Source: Actinokineospora iranica
Lineage (GTDB): Bacteria; Actinomycetota; Actinomycetes; Mycobacteriales; Pseudonocardiaceae
Direction: 5' to 3'
Length of the DNA stretch: 64,000 bases
NCBI RefSeq assembly: GCF_900101685.1
Contig: NZ_FMZZ01000002.1
Span: 1 to 64,000, forward strand
The notes under the pieces were generated by a model. That model did not search any database and was not told the origin of the DNA. It was given only the letters and a program-made list of their open reading frames with translations. Positions 36,150 through 44,548 of this stretch are shown one piece after another; within the stretch, counting starts at the first letter, position 1; each line of letters opens with the position of its first letter. Both the position numbers and the translations under genes were made by a program.

Positions 36150-37114
36150 TCAGGGCACCGGCACCGGCACGGCGACCCCCCACGCCCGGTCCCGCGCCAT
36201 CGGCTCCCCCGCCGCGGCGCGGCGGCTCAGGTCGTCCTGAGCCGCCACCGGCACCACGACCGCGGTCGACTCCGGCCGCGTTCCCGGCTTGGCAGGCGGG
36301 TCCCGAAGCGTGTCGCACCGCCAGAGCTCACCCGACTCGGTCGCCCGCACACAGGGCGCCTGCGGGTAGTAGGCGTCGCCGACCACGACGAACGCGAACA
36401 CCCGCTGGTCCGCGTCGAGCCGGTCGACTCCGTCGAGGTCGGGGCTGGCCCGCCAGAACCACCACAGCTCGGCGTCCGACACCGCGGCCGAGAACATCCG
36501 CGCCGCTTCCCGCCGTCGGCGGCGAACCGCAGGTCGACTCCCGCCTTGGCGAGAACCGGGGCGGCCGCGCGGTTGCGCCGTTCGGGGGTGTCGCCCCAGG
36601 ACGGGCTCTGCGTGACGTCGAGTTTGCCGTCCGTCAGGAGGAAGACGACCTTCTTCTCCGGGCCGCCCGCGCCGACGAAGGCCAGCGCCTGCTGGAGGGC
36701 GGCGACGTGGTCGGTGCCGTCGCCTTCTGCGTCGGTCCGCTTGCGCAGGCCGTCGACGCACTTGGCGAGCGCGTCGCGGTTCTGCGGCGCGTCGGGCCGG
36801 GTCGGCTGGCACACCACGTCGACCGCGCTCTGGCCCGGCTGCTCGGAACTGCCGAATCCGACGACGGACACGACCGAGCCGGGCGCCAGCGCGCTGAACG
36901 CGATCGTCCGCGCCGCCTCCTGTTCCTTCACCAGGTCCGCGTCGCTGATGCTGCCCGACTCGTCGACCAGCACGACAATCCGCAGCGGCGGCAGCGTGGC
37001 CGCCGGTTCCCGCGCGGAGCCGGGCGCGGCCGTCGCGGGCGCGAGCACCGCCGCGACGGCGAACGCCGCCGCCAGGAGAACCCGTCGGTAGGTTTTCTTT
37101 CCGCGCCACGCCAT
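36150..37114 (-). pseudogene. Secreted VWA-domain protein with internal frameshift
   Basis: The first part (from ATG 37114) has a signal peptide (MAWRGKKTYRRVLLAAAF, cleavage near ATAAPG) and a VWA domain with a full MIDAS: DESGS, the Thr of GDGTDHVAAL and LLTDGKLD. The frame breaks at about 36508-36511. The sequence up to FAADGG continues in a different frame as EAARMFSAAVSDAELWWFW and ends at 36150. One extra G in the GGG run at 36509-36511 (on the minus strand) would restore a single protein of about 320 aa. VWA proteins bind partners through metal. This is either a real inactivating deletion or a sequencing error. Confidence 0.85.
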
Positions 37115-37516
37115 GCGGTCCAGCCAATCCGCGTTCGCTGCTGCCAACGACTCTTCCAGCATTTCTCGGACGTCAGGTATCGCCAAGATCGACGCCCCGC
37201 CGCATTCCGTTACACCGAAATGGGGTAACGGCCCACTCTTGTGTCCGTTCGTTGTTGACAGTACAGGCAGAACAGCAGGAAACCGGCAAGAACCGGACCC
37301 GTCAAGCATTCTTCGACGTCAGCGGCGAATACCGTGGCAACTCTTTCCGGCATTTGTCCTGTTTTTATCCGGTCGACTGGCGAAAAAGCGTCAGAGGCGA
37401 ATAGCGTTCATTCGCGGGCACTCCTGCCTTCCTGTGAACCGGCCCACTAACGGGTGAAACAGGGCGTGACCCGGGTACGTCGCCGGTGACGGCCCAGCCG
37501 AGGAGGAGGGAGAGCT
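37115..37516. promoter_or_regulatory. 402-bp divergent region with CCGTTAC inverted repeat
   Basis: No gene is seen. CCGTTAC (37207-37213) and GTAACGG (37225-37231) form a perfect 7-bp inverted repeat with an 11-nt spacer, about 93 nt before the VWA start. The overlapping 13-mer TCGGTGTAACGGA (minus strand) also occurs upstream of the CHAT gene near 6719-6731. A strong GGAGGAGGGAG ribosome site precedes the MscS start. Confidence 0.45.
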
Positions 37517-38686
37517 GTGGCGGACGGCTGGCTGCGGGTCGGGTCGGCGGCGGTGGTCGCGGTGCTCGCCTACGGGGTGTTCCTGCTCGCCGAGCGGCTG
37601 CTGCGGCGGGCGCTGCGCCGCGTGGGGAAGCGGTCCGCGCTGCTACTTGAGCTGACCGAGCACACCGCGCGCCCGCTGCGCTGGTTCGTGGCGATGGTCG
37701 TGCTGCGGGTGACCGTGGGCGTCGCGCTGCCCGCCGGGCCCTGGCACGAGCCGCTGTCGCACGCGCTCACCCTGGCGCTGATCGGGACAGGGGCGTGGCT
37801 GCTGGCCGGGGTGCTGGTGTCGGTCGAGCAGACCCTGCTGTCGCGGCTGCGGGTGGACGAGCGCGACAACCGGCACGCCCGCCGCGTGCAGACCCAGATC
37901 ACCCTGGTCCGGCGGGTCACCGTCGCCGGGGTCGCGGTGCTGGCGCTGGGCACCATGCTGATGACCTTCCCCGCCGCCCGCGCCGCGGGCACCAGCCTGC
38001 TGGCCTCGGCCGGGGTCATCGGCGCCATCGCCGCCCTGGCCGCGCAGTCGCTGCTCGGCAACGTCTTCGCGGGCCTGCAGATCGCCTTCAGCGACGCCAT
38101 CCGACTCGACGACGTGGTGATCGTCGAGGGCGAGTGGGGCCGCATCGAGGAGATCACCCTGACCTACCTGGTCGTGCACATCTGGGACGACCGGCGGCTG
38201 GTCATCCCGACCTCGCACTTCATGTCCCAGCCGTTCGAGAACTGGACCCGCCGCGAGGCCGCGCTGCTGGGCACGGTGGAACTCGACGTGGACTGGACGA
38301 TGCCGGTCGAGCGGATGCGCGCCGAACTGCGGCGGATTCTGGAAAACACCGACCTGTGGGACGGCCGAGTGTGCGTGCTGCAGGTGACCGACGCGGTGAA
38401 CACGCTGGTCCGCGTCCGGGCCCTGGTCAGCGCCGCCGACGCGCCCACCCTGTTCGACCTGCGGTGCCTGGTCCGCGAGCGGCTGGTCGGCTGGACCAGG
38501 GCCGAGCACCCGTACGCGGTTCCGCGGCTGCGCACCGAGCACGTGCCCACGGTCTCGCCCAACGGCACTCGCGGCGGGCTGCCCGAGCCGGACCACGACG
38601 CCCGCCTGTTCGGCGAGAGCCCGGACGGCCGCGAGCGCGTGCAGACCTTCACCGGCCCGGAGCCCACCACCCGGCCCGCCGACTGA
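37517..38686 (+). CDS. MscS-family mechanosensitive channel
   Basis: The 389-aa membrane protein has four N-terminal helices, the pore-lining helix (SLLASAGVIGAIAALAAQSLLGNVFAGLQIAF, about 155-190) and the MscS beta domain (DDVVIVEGEWGRIEEITLTYLVVHIWDDRRLVIPTSHF). The cytoplasmic C-terminus (VDWTMPVERMRAELRRI) follows, then a short hydrophilic tail. MscS channels release solutes on hypo-osmotic shock. GTG 37517 sits behind a long GGAGGAGGGAG site. Confidence 0.93.
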   Translation: MADGWLRVGSAAVVAVLAYGVFLLAERLLRRALRRVGKRSALLLELTEHTARPLRWFVAMVVLRVTVGVALPAGPWHEPLSHALTLALIGTGAWLLAGVLVSVEQTLLSRLRVDERDNRHARRVQTQITLVRRVTVAGVAVLALGTMLMTFPAARAAGTSLLASAGVIGAIAALAAQSLLGNVFAGLQIAFSDAIRLDDVVIVEGEWGRIEEITLTYLVVHIWDDRRLVIPTSHFMSQPFENWTRREAALLGTVELDVDWTMPVERMRAELRRILENTDLWDGRVCVLQVTDAVNTLVRVRALVSAADAPTLFDLRCLVRERLVGWTRAEHPYAVPRLRTEHVPTVSPNGTRGGLPEPDHDARLFGESPDGRERVQTFTGPEPTTRPAD

Positions 38687-38738
38687 GGTGAACCGCGACC
38701 GCGAGGAATGCTTTTCGGGCTAGGGCGGACCTTTCCGG

Positions 38739-40996
38739 CTAGCGCGAAGAGATTTCGTAGGCGCGCAGGATGGTTTGCTCGGCGGTGTTGCCCTCGGCGT
38801 CGGTGGCGTCGGCACGCAGCGCGATGTGCCGCGTTCCCGGCGGGTGGGCGATGGTGGCGACGGCGTCCGGCGATCCGGGGGCGCGGGTGATCGGCACCGG
38901 GAACCAGGTGCGGCCGTCATCGTTGGAAGCGGCGATCCGCAAGGTGGGGATCGTGGTCGGCGGCGTTTTCTCTTGCCGTTGAACAGTGAGGGGAATGCGC
39001 GTTGTCGACGCCATGACCTGGTTGTCGGAGTTCAGGTCGGGCGGGGCGAAGCGGACGGCCAGCAAAGGCAGCGGCACGCCGTCCTTGCGGGATTCGGGAC
39101 GCGCTGAGGCGAAAGTCCACACGCAGGCGATTTCCGTGGAATACCGGGAGAATGCGGCACGGTTGGCCCTGGCTTCCAGGCGGTAGCGGGCCGAGTCGGG
39201 CGGCACGTCGAACGCGCCCTGGCCGGGCAGGTCGGTTTCGCCGACCTTGACACCTTCCCGATACAGCACGGTCGCCGCTGATTCCACTATGGACGTTCCG
39301 GTGCGGTCGAAACCCGCGTCGCCAAACAGGGGAATGGTCAGCGACATCGTGTCGGCGGACCGGGACGCCCAGTCGCCGTTGGCCATCGACGGGGTGAAGA
39401 CGGCCGAGTTCCACTGGTCCGCGTAGGTTTTCCCGGGCTGGTGGTCTCGCACCCCGCCGCTGAGCACGGTTTCGGTGCGCATGGCGTCGCGGACCGGTTT
39501 CCACTGCTGGAACTCGGCGGACCAGCGAAGGTTGTCGACGTTGTGGTATTCGGCGCGGGCCGACGGGATGGGCAGGGTCAGGCCGTAGCCGGTGGCCGCG
39601 CCGAACAGCGGCTCTTGGGCTATCCACATCTCGTGGTGATCCGCCGCGCCCCCGCCTCGGCGAGGACGCGCGCGCTGAACACGCCGTCCGGCGCGGGAAG
39701 CGCGGTGTCCGCCGAGACATCGACGCTCGCCGTGCCGTGGGCGGGCACGGCGATCTCGCCCGCGGACAGGCGGAACATCCCGGCGGGCGCGTCGGAACCA
39801 GTCAGGGACAACCGGAACGTGACGGCCTGGTCCTCGGTGTTGTGATACGTCACCGTTTTCGTGACCACCGGGTCGTCCTCGTGCGGCCACGGCTGCGTGC
39901 CCATCGCCACCGACGCGGGCTCGGTGTACCCGGTCTGCGCCACCGCCCGCCCGACGTCCACCCGCCCGAACCCGCTCGGAGCCGCCGACCCCAGCAGCGC
40001 CGAGGCGATCCGCGCGCCGGTCCAGTGCCGCCGCCGCCGCGCCACGGTCGCCGCCGCCTCCGCCACCTGTGCCGCCATGGCCGTGCCGCCCACCGCCAGC
40101 ACGGCATTCGCGTTCGCGGGCGATGACACCCGCTCCGCGCCCCCGCCGCCATCGCCCGCGGCCACGACGAACAGCGTGCCGTGGGCGGCGCTGAGCCGGT
40201 TCACGGCGATCTCCAGCAGGTCGTCCCCCAGGGGATCACCGCCGGTGTCGAGGCCGCCGACGCCCAGGGTGACCACCTTCGCCCCTGCCCGCGCCGCGCC
40301 CGCCATCCCGGCGATGATCGTTGACTCCAGGCACCCCCGCGGCGCACACGCCTCGCCGACCAGCGGGGACGCCTCGGGCGCGTCCGGGCCGTCCATCAGC
40401 CAGGCCCGCCAGGCGGTCGGCGCGCCGACCCGCGGGACGCCGCGGTCGACGCTGGGCGCGCGGACGCCGTCCAGCCAGATCCGGCCGTCCGCTAGCGCCG
40501 AGCGCCCGCGCCAGAACCCCGCGGCGTCGCCCTTGGGCACCCGGACGACAGCCATGCCCACGGCGGACAAAGCTGTGGCGGACAAGGCGGTGGCGGACAA
40601 CGCGGTGCCGCCTGCCCGCGCGGCGGGCGTGATCAGCGGCAGGTCGGCGGCGCGCTCGTCGGAGTACCCGGCCCGCAGCAGCCCGGCCACGTCGAAAAGC
40701 CGCTGGTCCAGCCGGTTCGCGTGCAGGTCGGCCTAGGCGTCCGAGGGAACCACCAGCAGCCGGGGACCGGCGCCCGCGGTGGCGAACTGGATGTGCTCGC
40801 GGCCCGGCCCTGGGTCGACGGCGGGGACCAGCCGCTCGCCCACCCGCCGCACGGTGACGTGGTCGCCGGTGACCAGCGTGACCGACCCGAGGTACGCCGA
40901 TGGCGTGCGCGGCGCGTCAGCCTGGCCCACACCGGGCGCCGTGACGCCGAGCGCCGCCGCGCTGACGACAGCCACGAGAGCAGGCAGTTTCCGCAT
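38739..40996 (-). pseudogene. Decayed secreted S8 (subtilisin-like) peptidase
   Basis: The gene begins with a signal peptide at ATG 40996 (MRKLPALVAVVSAAALGV). An in-frame TAG at 40733-40735 then interrupts the S8 pro-region: VVPSDA, stop, ADLHANRLDQRLFDVAGLL. The catalytic core lacks the Asp and His segments. IWLDGV and VGAPTAWRAW run almost directly into ESTIIAGMAGAARAGAKVVTLG, and the GTSMA serine motif is GTAMA. A frameshift at about 39650-39670, in a G-run, joins the rest (from EMWIAQEPLFG) in another frame to the stop at 38739. Intact homologues are secreted proteases of about 1000 or more residues. Four separate lesions make it a pseudogene. Confidence 0.88.
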
Positions 40997-41168
40997 GTCC
41001 TCAACCAAGTCGAGGGCCGCCGCCCGCGTCAAGATCCGATAGTAGGGACCCGCATGAGAGTCCACACAGGACGAAATGTCCCAAATCCGCTTTCCGAGCG
41101 CGTAGTCCTGGGAGTCGACGGCGACGACCCGCCTCGATACGCTCGTGATCAACCGACGCGGAGGTGGC

Positions 41169-42458
41169 ATGGCCGACGAGGTGAGCTTCGGAACGGCCCT
41201 GCGCCGGGGACGCCTTGCCGCTGGGCTGTCGCTGGCCGCGATGAGCCGCGCCGTGAACTACTCCAAGGGGTACCTGAGCAAGGTCGAGACCGGGGTCAGC
41301 CCGCCGACGCCGTGGCTGGCGCGGCGCTGCGACCAGGTGCTCGGCCTCGGCGGCGCCCTCGCCGACCTGGTGCCCGCCGACTCCCCCGGGCCCGCGGAGC
41401 GGGTCGCGCCCGCCGGGACCGTGTGGATGATGGGGCTGGGCAACAGCGGGTCCTGGTACGCGCCGATGGAGGCGCACGAGGCCGCGGCGCTGGCGGCGAC
41501 CCCGGCGATGGCGTTCCGCATCGCGGCGGACACCGTGCCGAGCGCGGTCGCGCGCGACAGCGTGGAGTCCGGGTTTTCCGCGGTGTTCGGCCATTTGCGC
41601 TCGGTCGGGCGGGCCACGCTGCCCGGCACGGTGCTGCCGATGCTCGTCTCGCAGGTCCAGGTGATCCGCACGCTCGCCGAGGGCGCGAGCGGGCCCGCGG
41701 CCACCCGGCTGACCGCGCTGTCCGCCCGCTGCGCTGAGTACGCGGGCTGGATGGCGCAGGAGGATGGCGACGACCGCGCGGCCCGGTGGTGGACCGCGCT
41801 GTCGGTGGAGCTGGCCGAGCGCGCGGGCGACCTGGACCTGGTCGGGTACGGGCTGGTGCGGGAAGCCGAGATCCGGCTGTACCGCGAGGACGCCGACGGC
41901 ACCGTGGAGCTGGCCGCGCGGGCCGGGTCGCTGCCCGGGGTGCTGCCGCGCACCCGGGCGCTGGCCGCGCACCGCGAGGCGCAGGGGCACGCCATGGCCG
42001 GGCGGATCGGCGCGTGCGCCGCCGCGCTCGACCGGGCGCGGGCGCAGTGGGCCGAGTCCGCTGGCGCGGCCCGCGGCGACGCGCCGCTGGGCGCGACGAC
42101 GGTGACCGACCTCGGCGCGATGGTCGAGGGCTGGTGCGCCTACGAGCTGGGCGCGCCGCAGGACGCGATCGACCTGCTGCACCTGGGATTGTCCGGCACA
42201 CCGGAGGATTCCCTGCGCATCCGCGGGCTCATCGGGATGCGGCTGGCGCTGGCCTACGAGGCCGTCGGCGAGCTGGACGAGATGGAACGGTTCGCCCGGA
42301 CCGCGTTGGCGGCCGTGCCCACCGTCCGCTCCGCCACTGTCCTGAGTCAACTGCGGCTGCTGTCGCGGGCTTTGGGGCGGCACACCGGCAAAAGCGCGGC
42401 CGCGGAGCTGCGCGCGGACATCGCGCAGACGGTGGCGCGGCTGCGGCGGGAGGACTGA
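41169..42458 (+). CDS. XRE-type helix-turn-helix regulator with TPR-like C-terminus
   Basis: The 429-aa protein has an N-terminal XRE helix-turn-helix (ALRRGRLAAGLSLAAMSRAVNYSKGYLSKVETG, about 9-41) and an alpha-helical TPR-like body, as in many actinobacterial regulators paired with a metabolic gene. ATG 41169 sits behind CGGAGG; an in-frame ATG 24 nt upstream lacks a site. The NUDIX gene 38 nt downstream is probably co-transcribed or co-regulated. Confidence 0.9.
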   Translation: MADEVSFGTALRRGRLAAGLSLAAMSRAVNYSKGYLSKVETGVSPPTPWLARRCDQVLGLGGALADLVPADSPGPAERVAPAGTVWMMGLGNSGSWYAPMEAHEAAALAATPAMAFRIAADTVPSAVARDSVESGFSAVFGHLRSVGRATLPGTVLPMLVSQVQVIRTLAEGASGPAATRLTALSARCAEYAGWMAQEDGDDRAARWWTALSVELAERAGDLDLVGYGLVREAEIRLYREDADGTVELAARAGSLPGVLPRTRALAAHREAQGHAMAGRIGACAAALDRARAQWAESAGAARGDAPLGATTVTDLGAMVEGWCAYELGAPQDAIDLLHLGLSGTPEDSLRIRGLIGMRLALAYEAVGELDEMERFARTALAAVPTVRSATVLSQLRLLSRALGRHTGKSAAAELRADIAQTVARLRRED

Positions 42459-42496
42459 GACATGACTGTCCTGTGTAGACCGGTTCAGGTGCTTCG

Positions 42497-43078
42497 ATGA
42501 CGTGGTTCCATTACCTCATGCACAAGCAGCCGTCCCCGCCCTGGCGCACGGTGTCCAGCGACATCGCGCACCGGAACCCCTGGTTCGTCCTGCATCGCGA
42601 CGAGGTGATCCGGCCGGACGGAGAACCGGGCCAGTACTACCACGTCCGCTCGCCCGGCGCGGTGACCGTGCTCGCCATCGATGAGACCGACCACGTGCTG
42701 GTGACCCGCCAGTGGATCTACACCCACGGCGGGGCGCAGTGGCGGCTGCCAGCAGGCGCGATCGACGACACCGACGCCGACCCGTTCGCCGCGGCGCGGC
42801 GGGAACTGGCCGAGGAGACCGGGTTCCGCGCGGACACGCTGCGCCCGCTCGGCCGGATCAGCGGCTGCGACAGCTTCTCCGACCACGTCGACCACGTGTT
42901 CGTCGCGACCGGCCTGACCCCGGGCCCGCCCCGGCCAGCGGGCGGCGAGTTGGACCTCACCACGCACTGGCTGGATTTCGCCGAGGGCCTGGCCCTGGTC
43001 CGCCGGGGCGAGATGCGGCACGCGCCCAGCGCGCACGCTTTTCTGACCGTGGCGCTCGACCGCGCCACTCGGGATTAG
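42497..43078 (+). CDS. NUDIX hydrolase (ADP-ribose pyrophosphatase-like)
   Basis: The 193-aa enzyme has the NUDIX box starting at GAIDDTDADPF and ending RRELAEETG, preceded by TRQWIYTHGGAQWRLPAG. The WRLPAG block and layout resemble ADP-ribose pyrophosphatases, which cleave nucleoside diphosphates linked to X. The usual first box Glu is Asp here, which may alter activity. ATG 42497 has only a weak ribosome site; an in-frame ATG is at 42518. Confidence 0.88.
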   Translation: MTWFHYLMHKQPSPPWRTVSSDIAHRNPWFVLHRDEVIRPDGEPGQYYHVRSPGAVTVLAIDETDHVLVTRQWIYTHGGAQWRLPAGAIDDTDADPFAAARRELAEETGFRADTLRPLGRISGCDSFSDHVDHVFVATGLTPGPPRPAGGELDLTTHWLDFAEGLALVRRGEMRHAPSAHAFLTVALDRATRD

Positions 43079-43092
43079 CGGGTGAAACGCCC

Positions 43093-43123
43093 GGAGGGGA
43101 CCACACGGAATGTGGTCCCCTCC
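43093..43123 (+). terminator. Perfect 13-bp stem hairpin after the NUDIX gene
   Basis: GGAGGGGACCACA (43093-43105) pairs perfectly with 43111-43123 across CGGAA, 15 nt after the NUDIX stop. No T-run. The rest of the 43079-43606 gap holds the tandem array at 43155, a 16-codon reading frame at 43232 and the promoter of the gene at 43607. Confidence 0.75.
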
Positions 43124-43154
43124 TCCGATCGCGAAGCGGCGCTTGCGCGCAGAA

Positions 43155-43224
43155 GTCAGCAGTGACCGGTCAGCGGCGACCGATCAGAAGCGACAAATCA
43201 GCGGTGAAAGCTCAGAAGTGACAG
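43155..43224. repeat. Five tandem degenerate 14-bp repeats
   Basis: Units start at 43155, 43169, 43183, 43197 and 43211 with no gaps. The first two are GTCAGCAGTGACCG and GTCAGCGGCGACCG; the consensus is nTCAGmrGyGAmmr. The period is not a multiple of three, so no repeated peptide is encoded. Confidence 0.8.
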
Positions 43225-43231
43225 CTCGGTT

Positions 43232-43282
43232 TTAGAGCCCGGCGAGCTGGGCCAACACGACCAACACGGCGTGCGTCTGCAT
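43232..43282 (-). CDS. Possible 16-aa peptide ORF with strong ribosome site
   Basis: ATG 43282 lies 10 nt after a GGGAGGGAGG site and opens a 16-codon hydrophobic peptide, MQTHAVLVVLAQLAGL, closed by TAA at 43232. In this genome a strong Shine-Dalgarno before such a short frame is notable, but the frame is too short for coding statistics. It could be a small membrane peptide, a leader peptide or chance. Confidence 0.3.
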   Translation of the reverse strand: MQTHAVLVVLAQLAGL

Positions 43283-43606
43283 TGTTCTCGCACCTCCCTC
43301 CCATTCCCGTGGACCCGCCGCCGACCTGTTTCCGGGCGCGCGCCACCCACCCAGCGACCGGGTGCGCGAGCGTTCTTTTCTCGACCGGAGCGGTCTCGCG
43401 GTTTCGAGTCCCTTTCCGCACCGCCGGAACTTCAGCGGCTTCGGTGTTGACTCCATGATCGCCTGGCGGGCGCGGTGGCGACCAGGGGTTTCCTGTTGCC
43501 TTCCCGGCGACGGGGGCGGGAAACGTCGGCACGTCGGCTGACGATGATCCGCCCCGTATGGTTACGTGACCGGCGACTGGTGCAGCACGCCGCAGGGAGG
43601 CGCCCC

Positions 43607-44548
43607 ATGACCGAGCCGCTGGACCGACTCGTCGGCGACCTGAAGGCGTTGCGCAAGGGCCGGGGAATCCACGCCCCGAACCTGGTGCGGCTCGCCTCCG
43701 GCGCGCTCGGCCAGGCCTGTGCCGTGCTGGCCGAGGACGAGCCCGCCCGGGTGCGGGCGAAGGTGCGGGACCGGTTGCGCGGCCTGGCTTCCCTGCTGCA
43801 GGAAGACCTCCGGGTCGCCGCGTTCGCCGCGTTCGCCCTGGACGAGGACTTCAACCAGGCCCTCTACACCGACCGGCTGCACCTGGCCGGGACCCGGCTC
43901 AAGCGGGACGTGCGCACGGTCCGCCGCCGGGTCGACGAGGCGATCGACCGGATCGCCGAACTCGCGCTCACCCCGGCGGGCGAGAGCGAGGGGTCGGAGG
44001 CAGCGCGGATCGGCTGGCACACGGTGTCCCTGCGCACCCTGGTGGTGCTCGACGGTCCCGCGCCCGAGGTCTTCGAGTTCCGCCGGATCGCCGCCGACCG
44101 CGACGGCCTCGGCGAGGTCGACATCGCCATCACCAAAGCGAACGACACCGAGCCGCCGACGCAGATCCTGCACGGCGGCACACTGGTCCACCTGCCGTCG
44201 GAAAGCCCCCGGCGGCCCCGACTGGGGCTGCGGATGAGCGAGCGCCTCGACCGCGGCGACGAGCACGAGTTCGTCCTGCGCCGCCGGGTGTCCAGCCACG
44301 AGCTGATGCGGCCGTACTTCGCCTGCACGCCGGAGAACCGCTGCGACCACTTCGATCTGCGGGTCCGGTTCGACCGCGGCAGGCTGCCGCGGCGGGTCGC
44401 CCGGATCTCCCGGGCGATGCAGGATGATCTGCTGGACCCCGGCTACCAGGGGGAGCCGATCCAGCCGGACTCGGTGGGCGATGCGCATGTCTCCTTCGAC
44501 AATCTGACCCTCAATCGCGCCTACGGGCTGGGCTGGTGGTGGACCTGA
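43607..44548 (+). CDS. Hypothetical protein, 313 aa
   Basis: ATG 43607 follows GGGAGG at about 8 nt. The protein is soluble, with an alpha-helical N-terminal third (LGQACAVLAEDEPARVRAKVRDRLRGLASLL) and a beta-type C-terminal half (HEFVLRRRVSSHELMRPYFACTP, CDHFDLRVRFDRGRLP). It has no signal peptide and no motif I recognise. Its last 28 nt overlap the 3' end of the opposite-strand gene at 44521. Confidence 0.8.
   Translation: MTEPLDRLVGDLKALRKGRGIHAPNLVRLASGALGQACAVLAEDEPARVRAKVRDRLRGLASLLQEDLRVAAFAAFALDEDFNQALYTDRLHLAGTRLKRDVRTVRRRVDEAIDRIAELALTPAGESEGSEAARIGWHTVSLRTLVVLDGPAPEVFEFRRIAADRDGLGEVDIAITKANDTEPPTQILHGGTLVHLPSESPRRPRLGLRMSERLDRGDEHEFVLRRRVSSHELMRPYFACTPENRCDHFDLRVRFDRGRLPRRVARISRAMQDDLLDPGYQGEPIQPDSVGDAHVSFDNLTLNRAYGLGWWWT

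Noticed and set aside
36500-36515. Programmed frameshift in the VWA gene
   Set aside because: No slippery heptamer or downstream structure is evident; a simple one-base loss in a G-run explains it.
43155-43224. CRISPR array
   Set aside because: Units are 14 bp, contiguous and degenerate, without spacers, and no cas genes are present.
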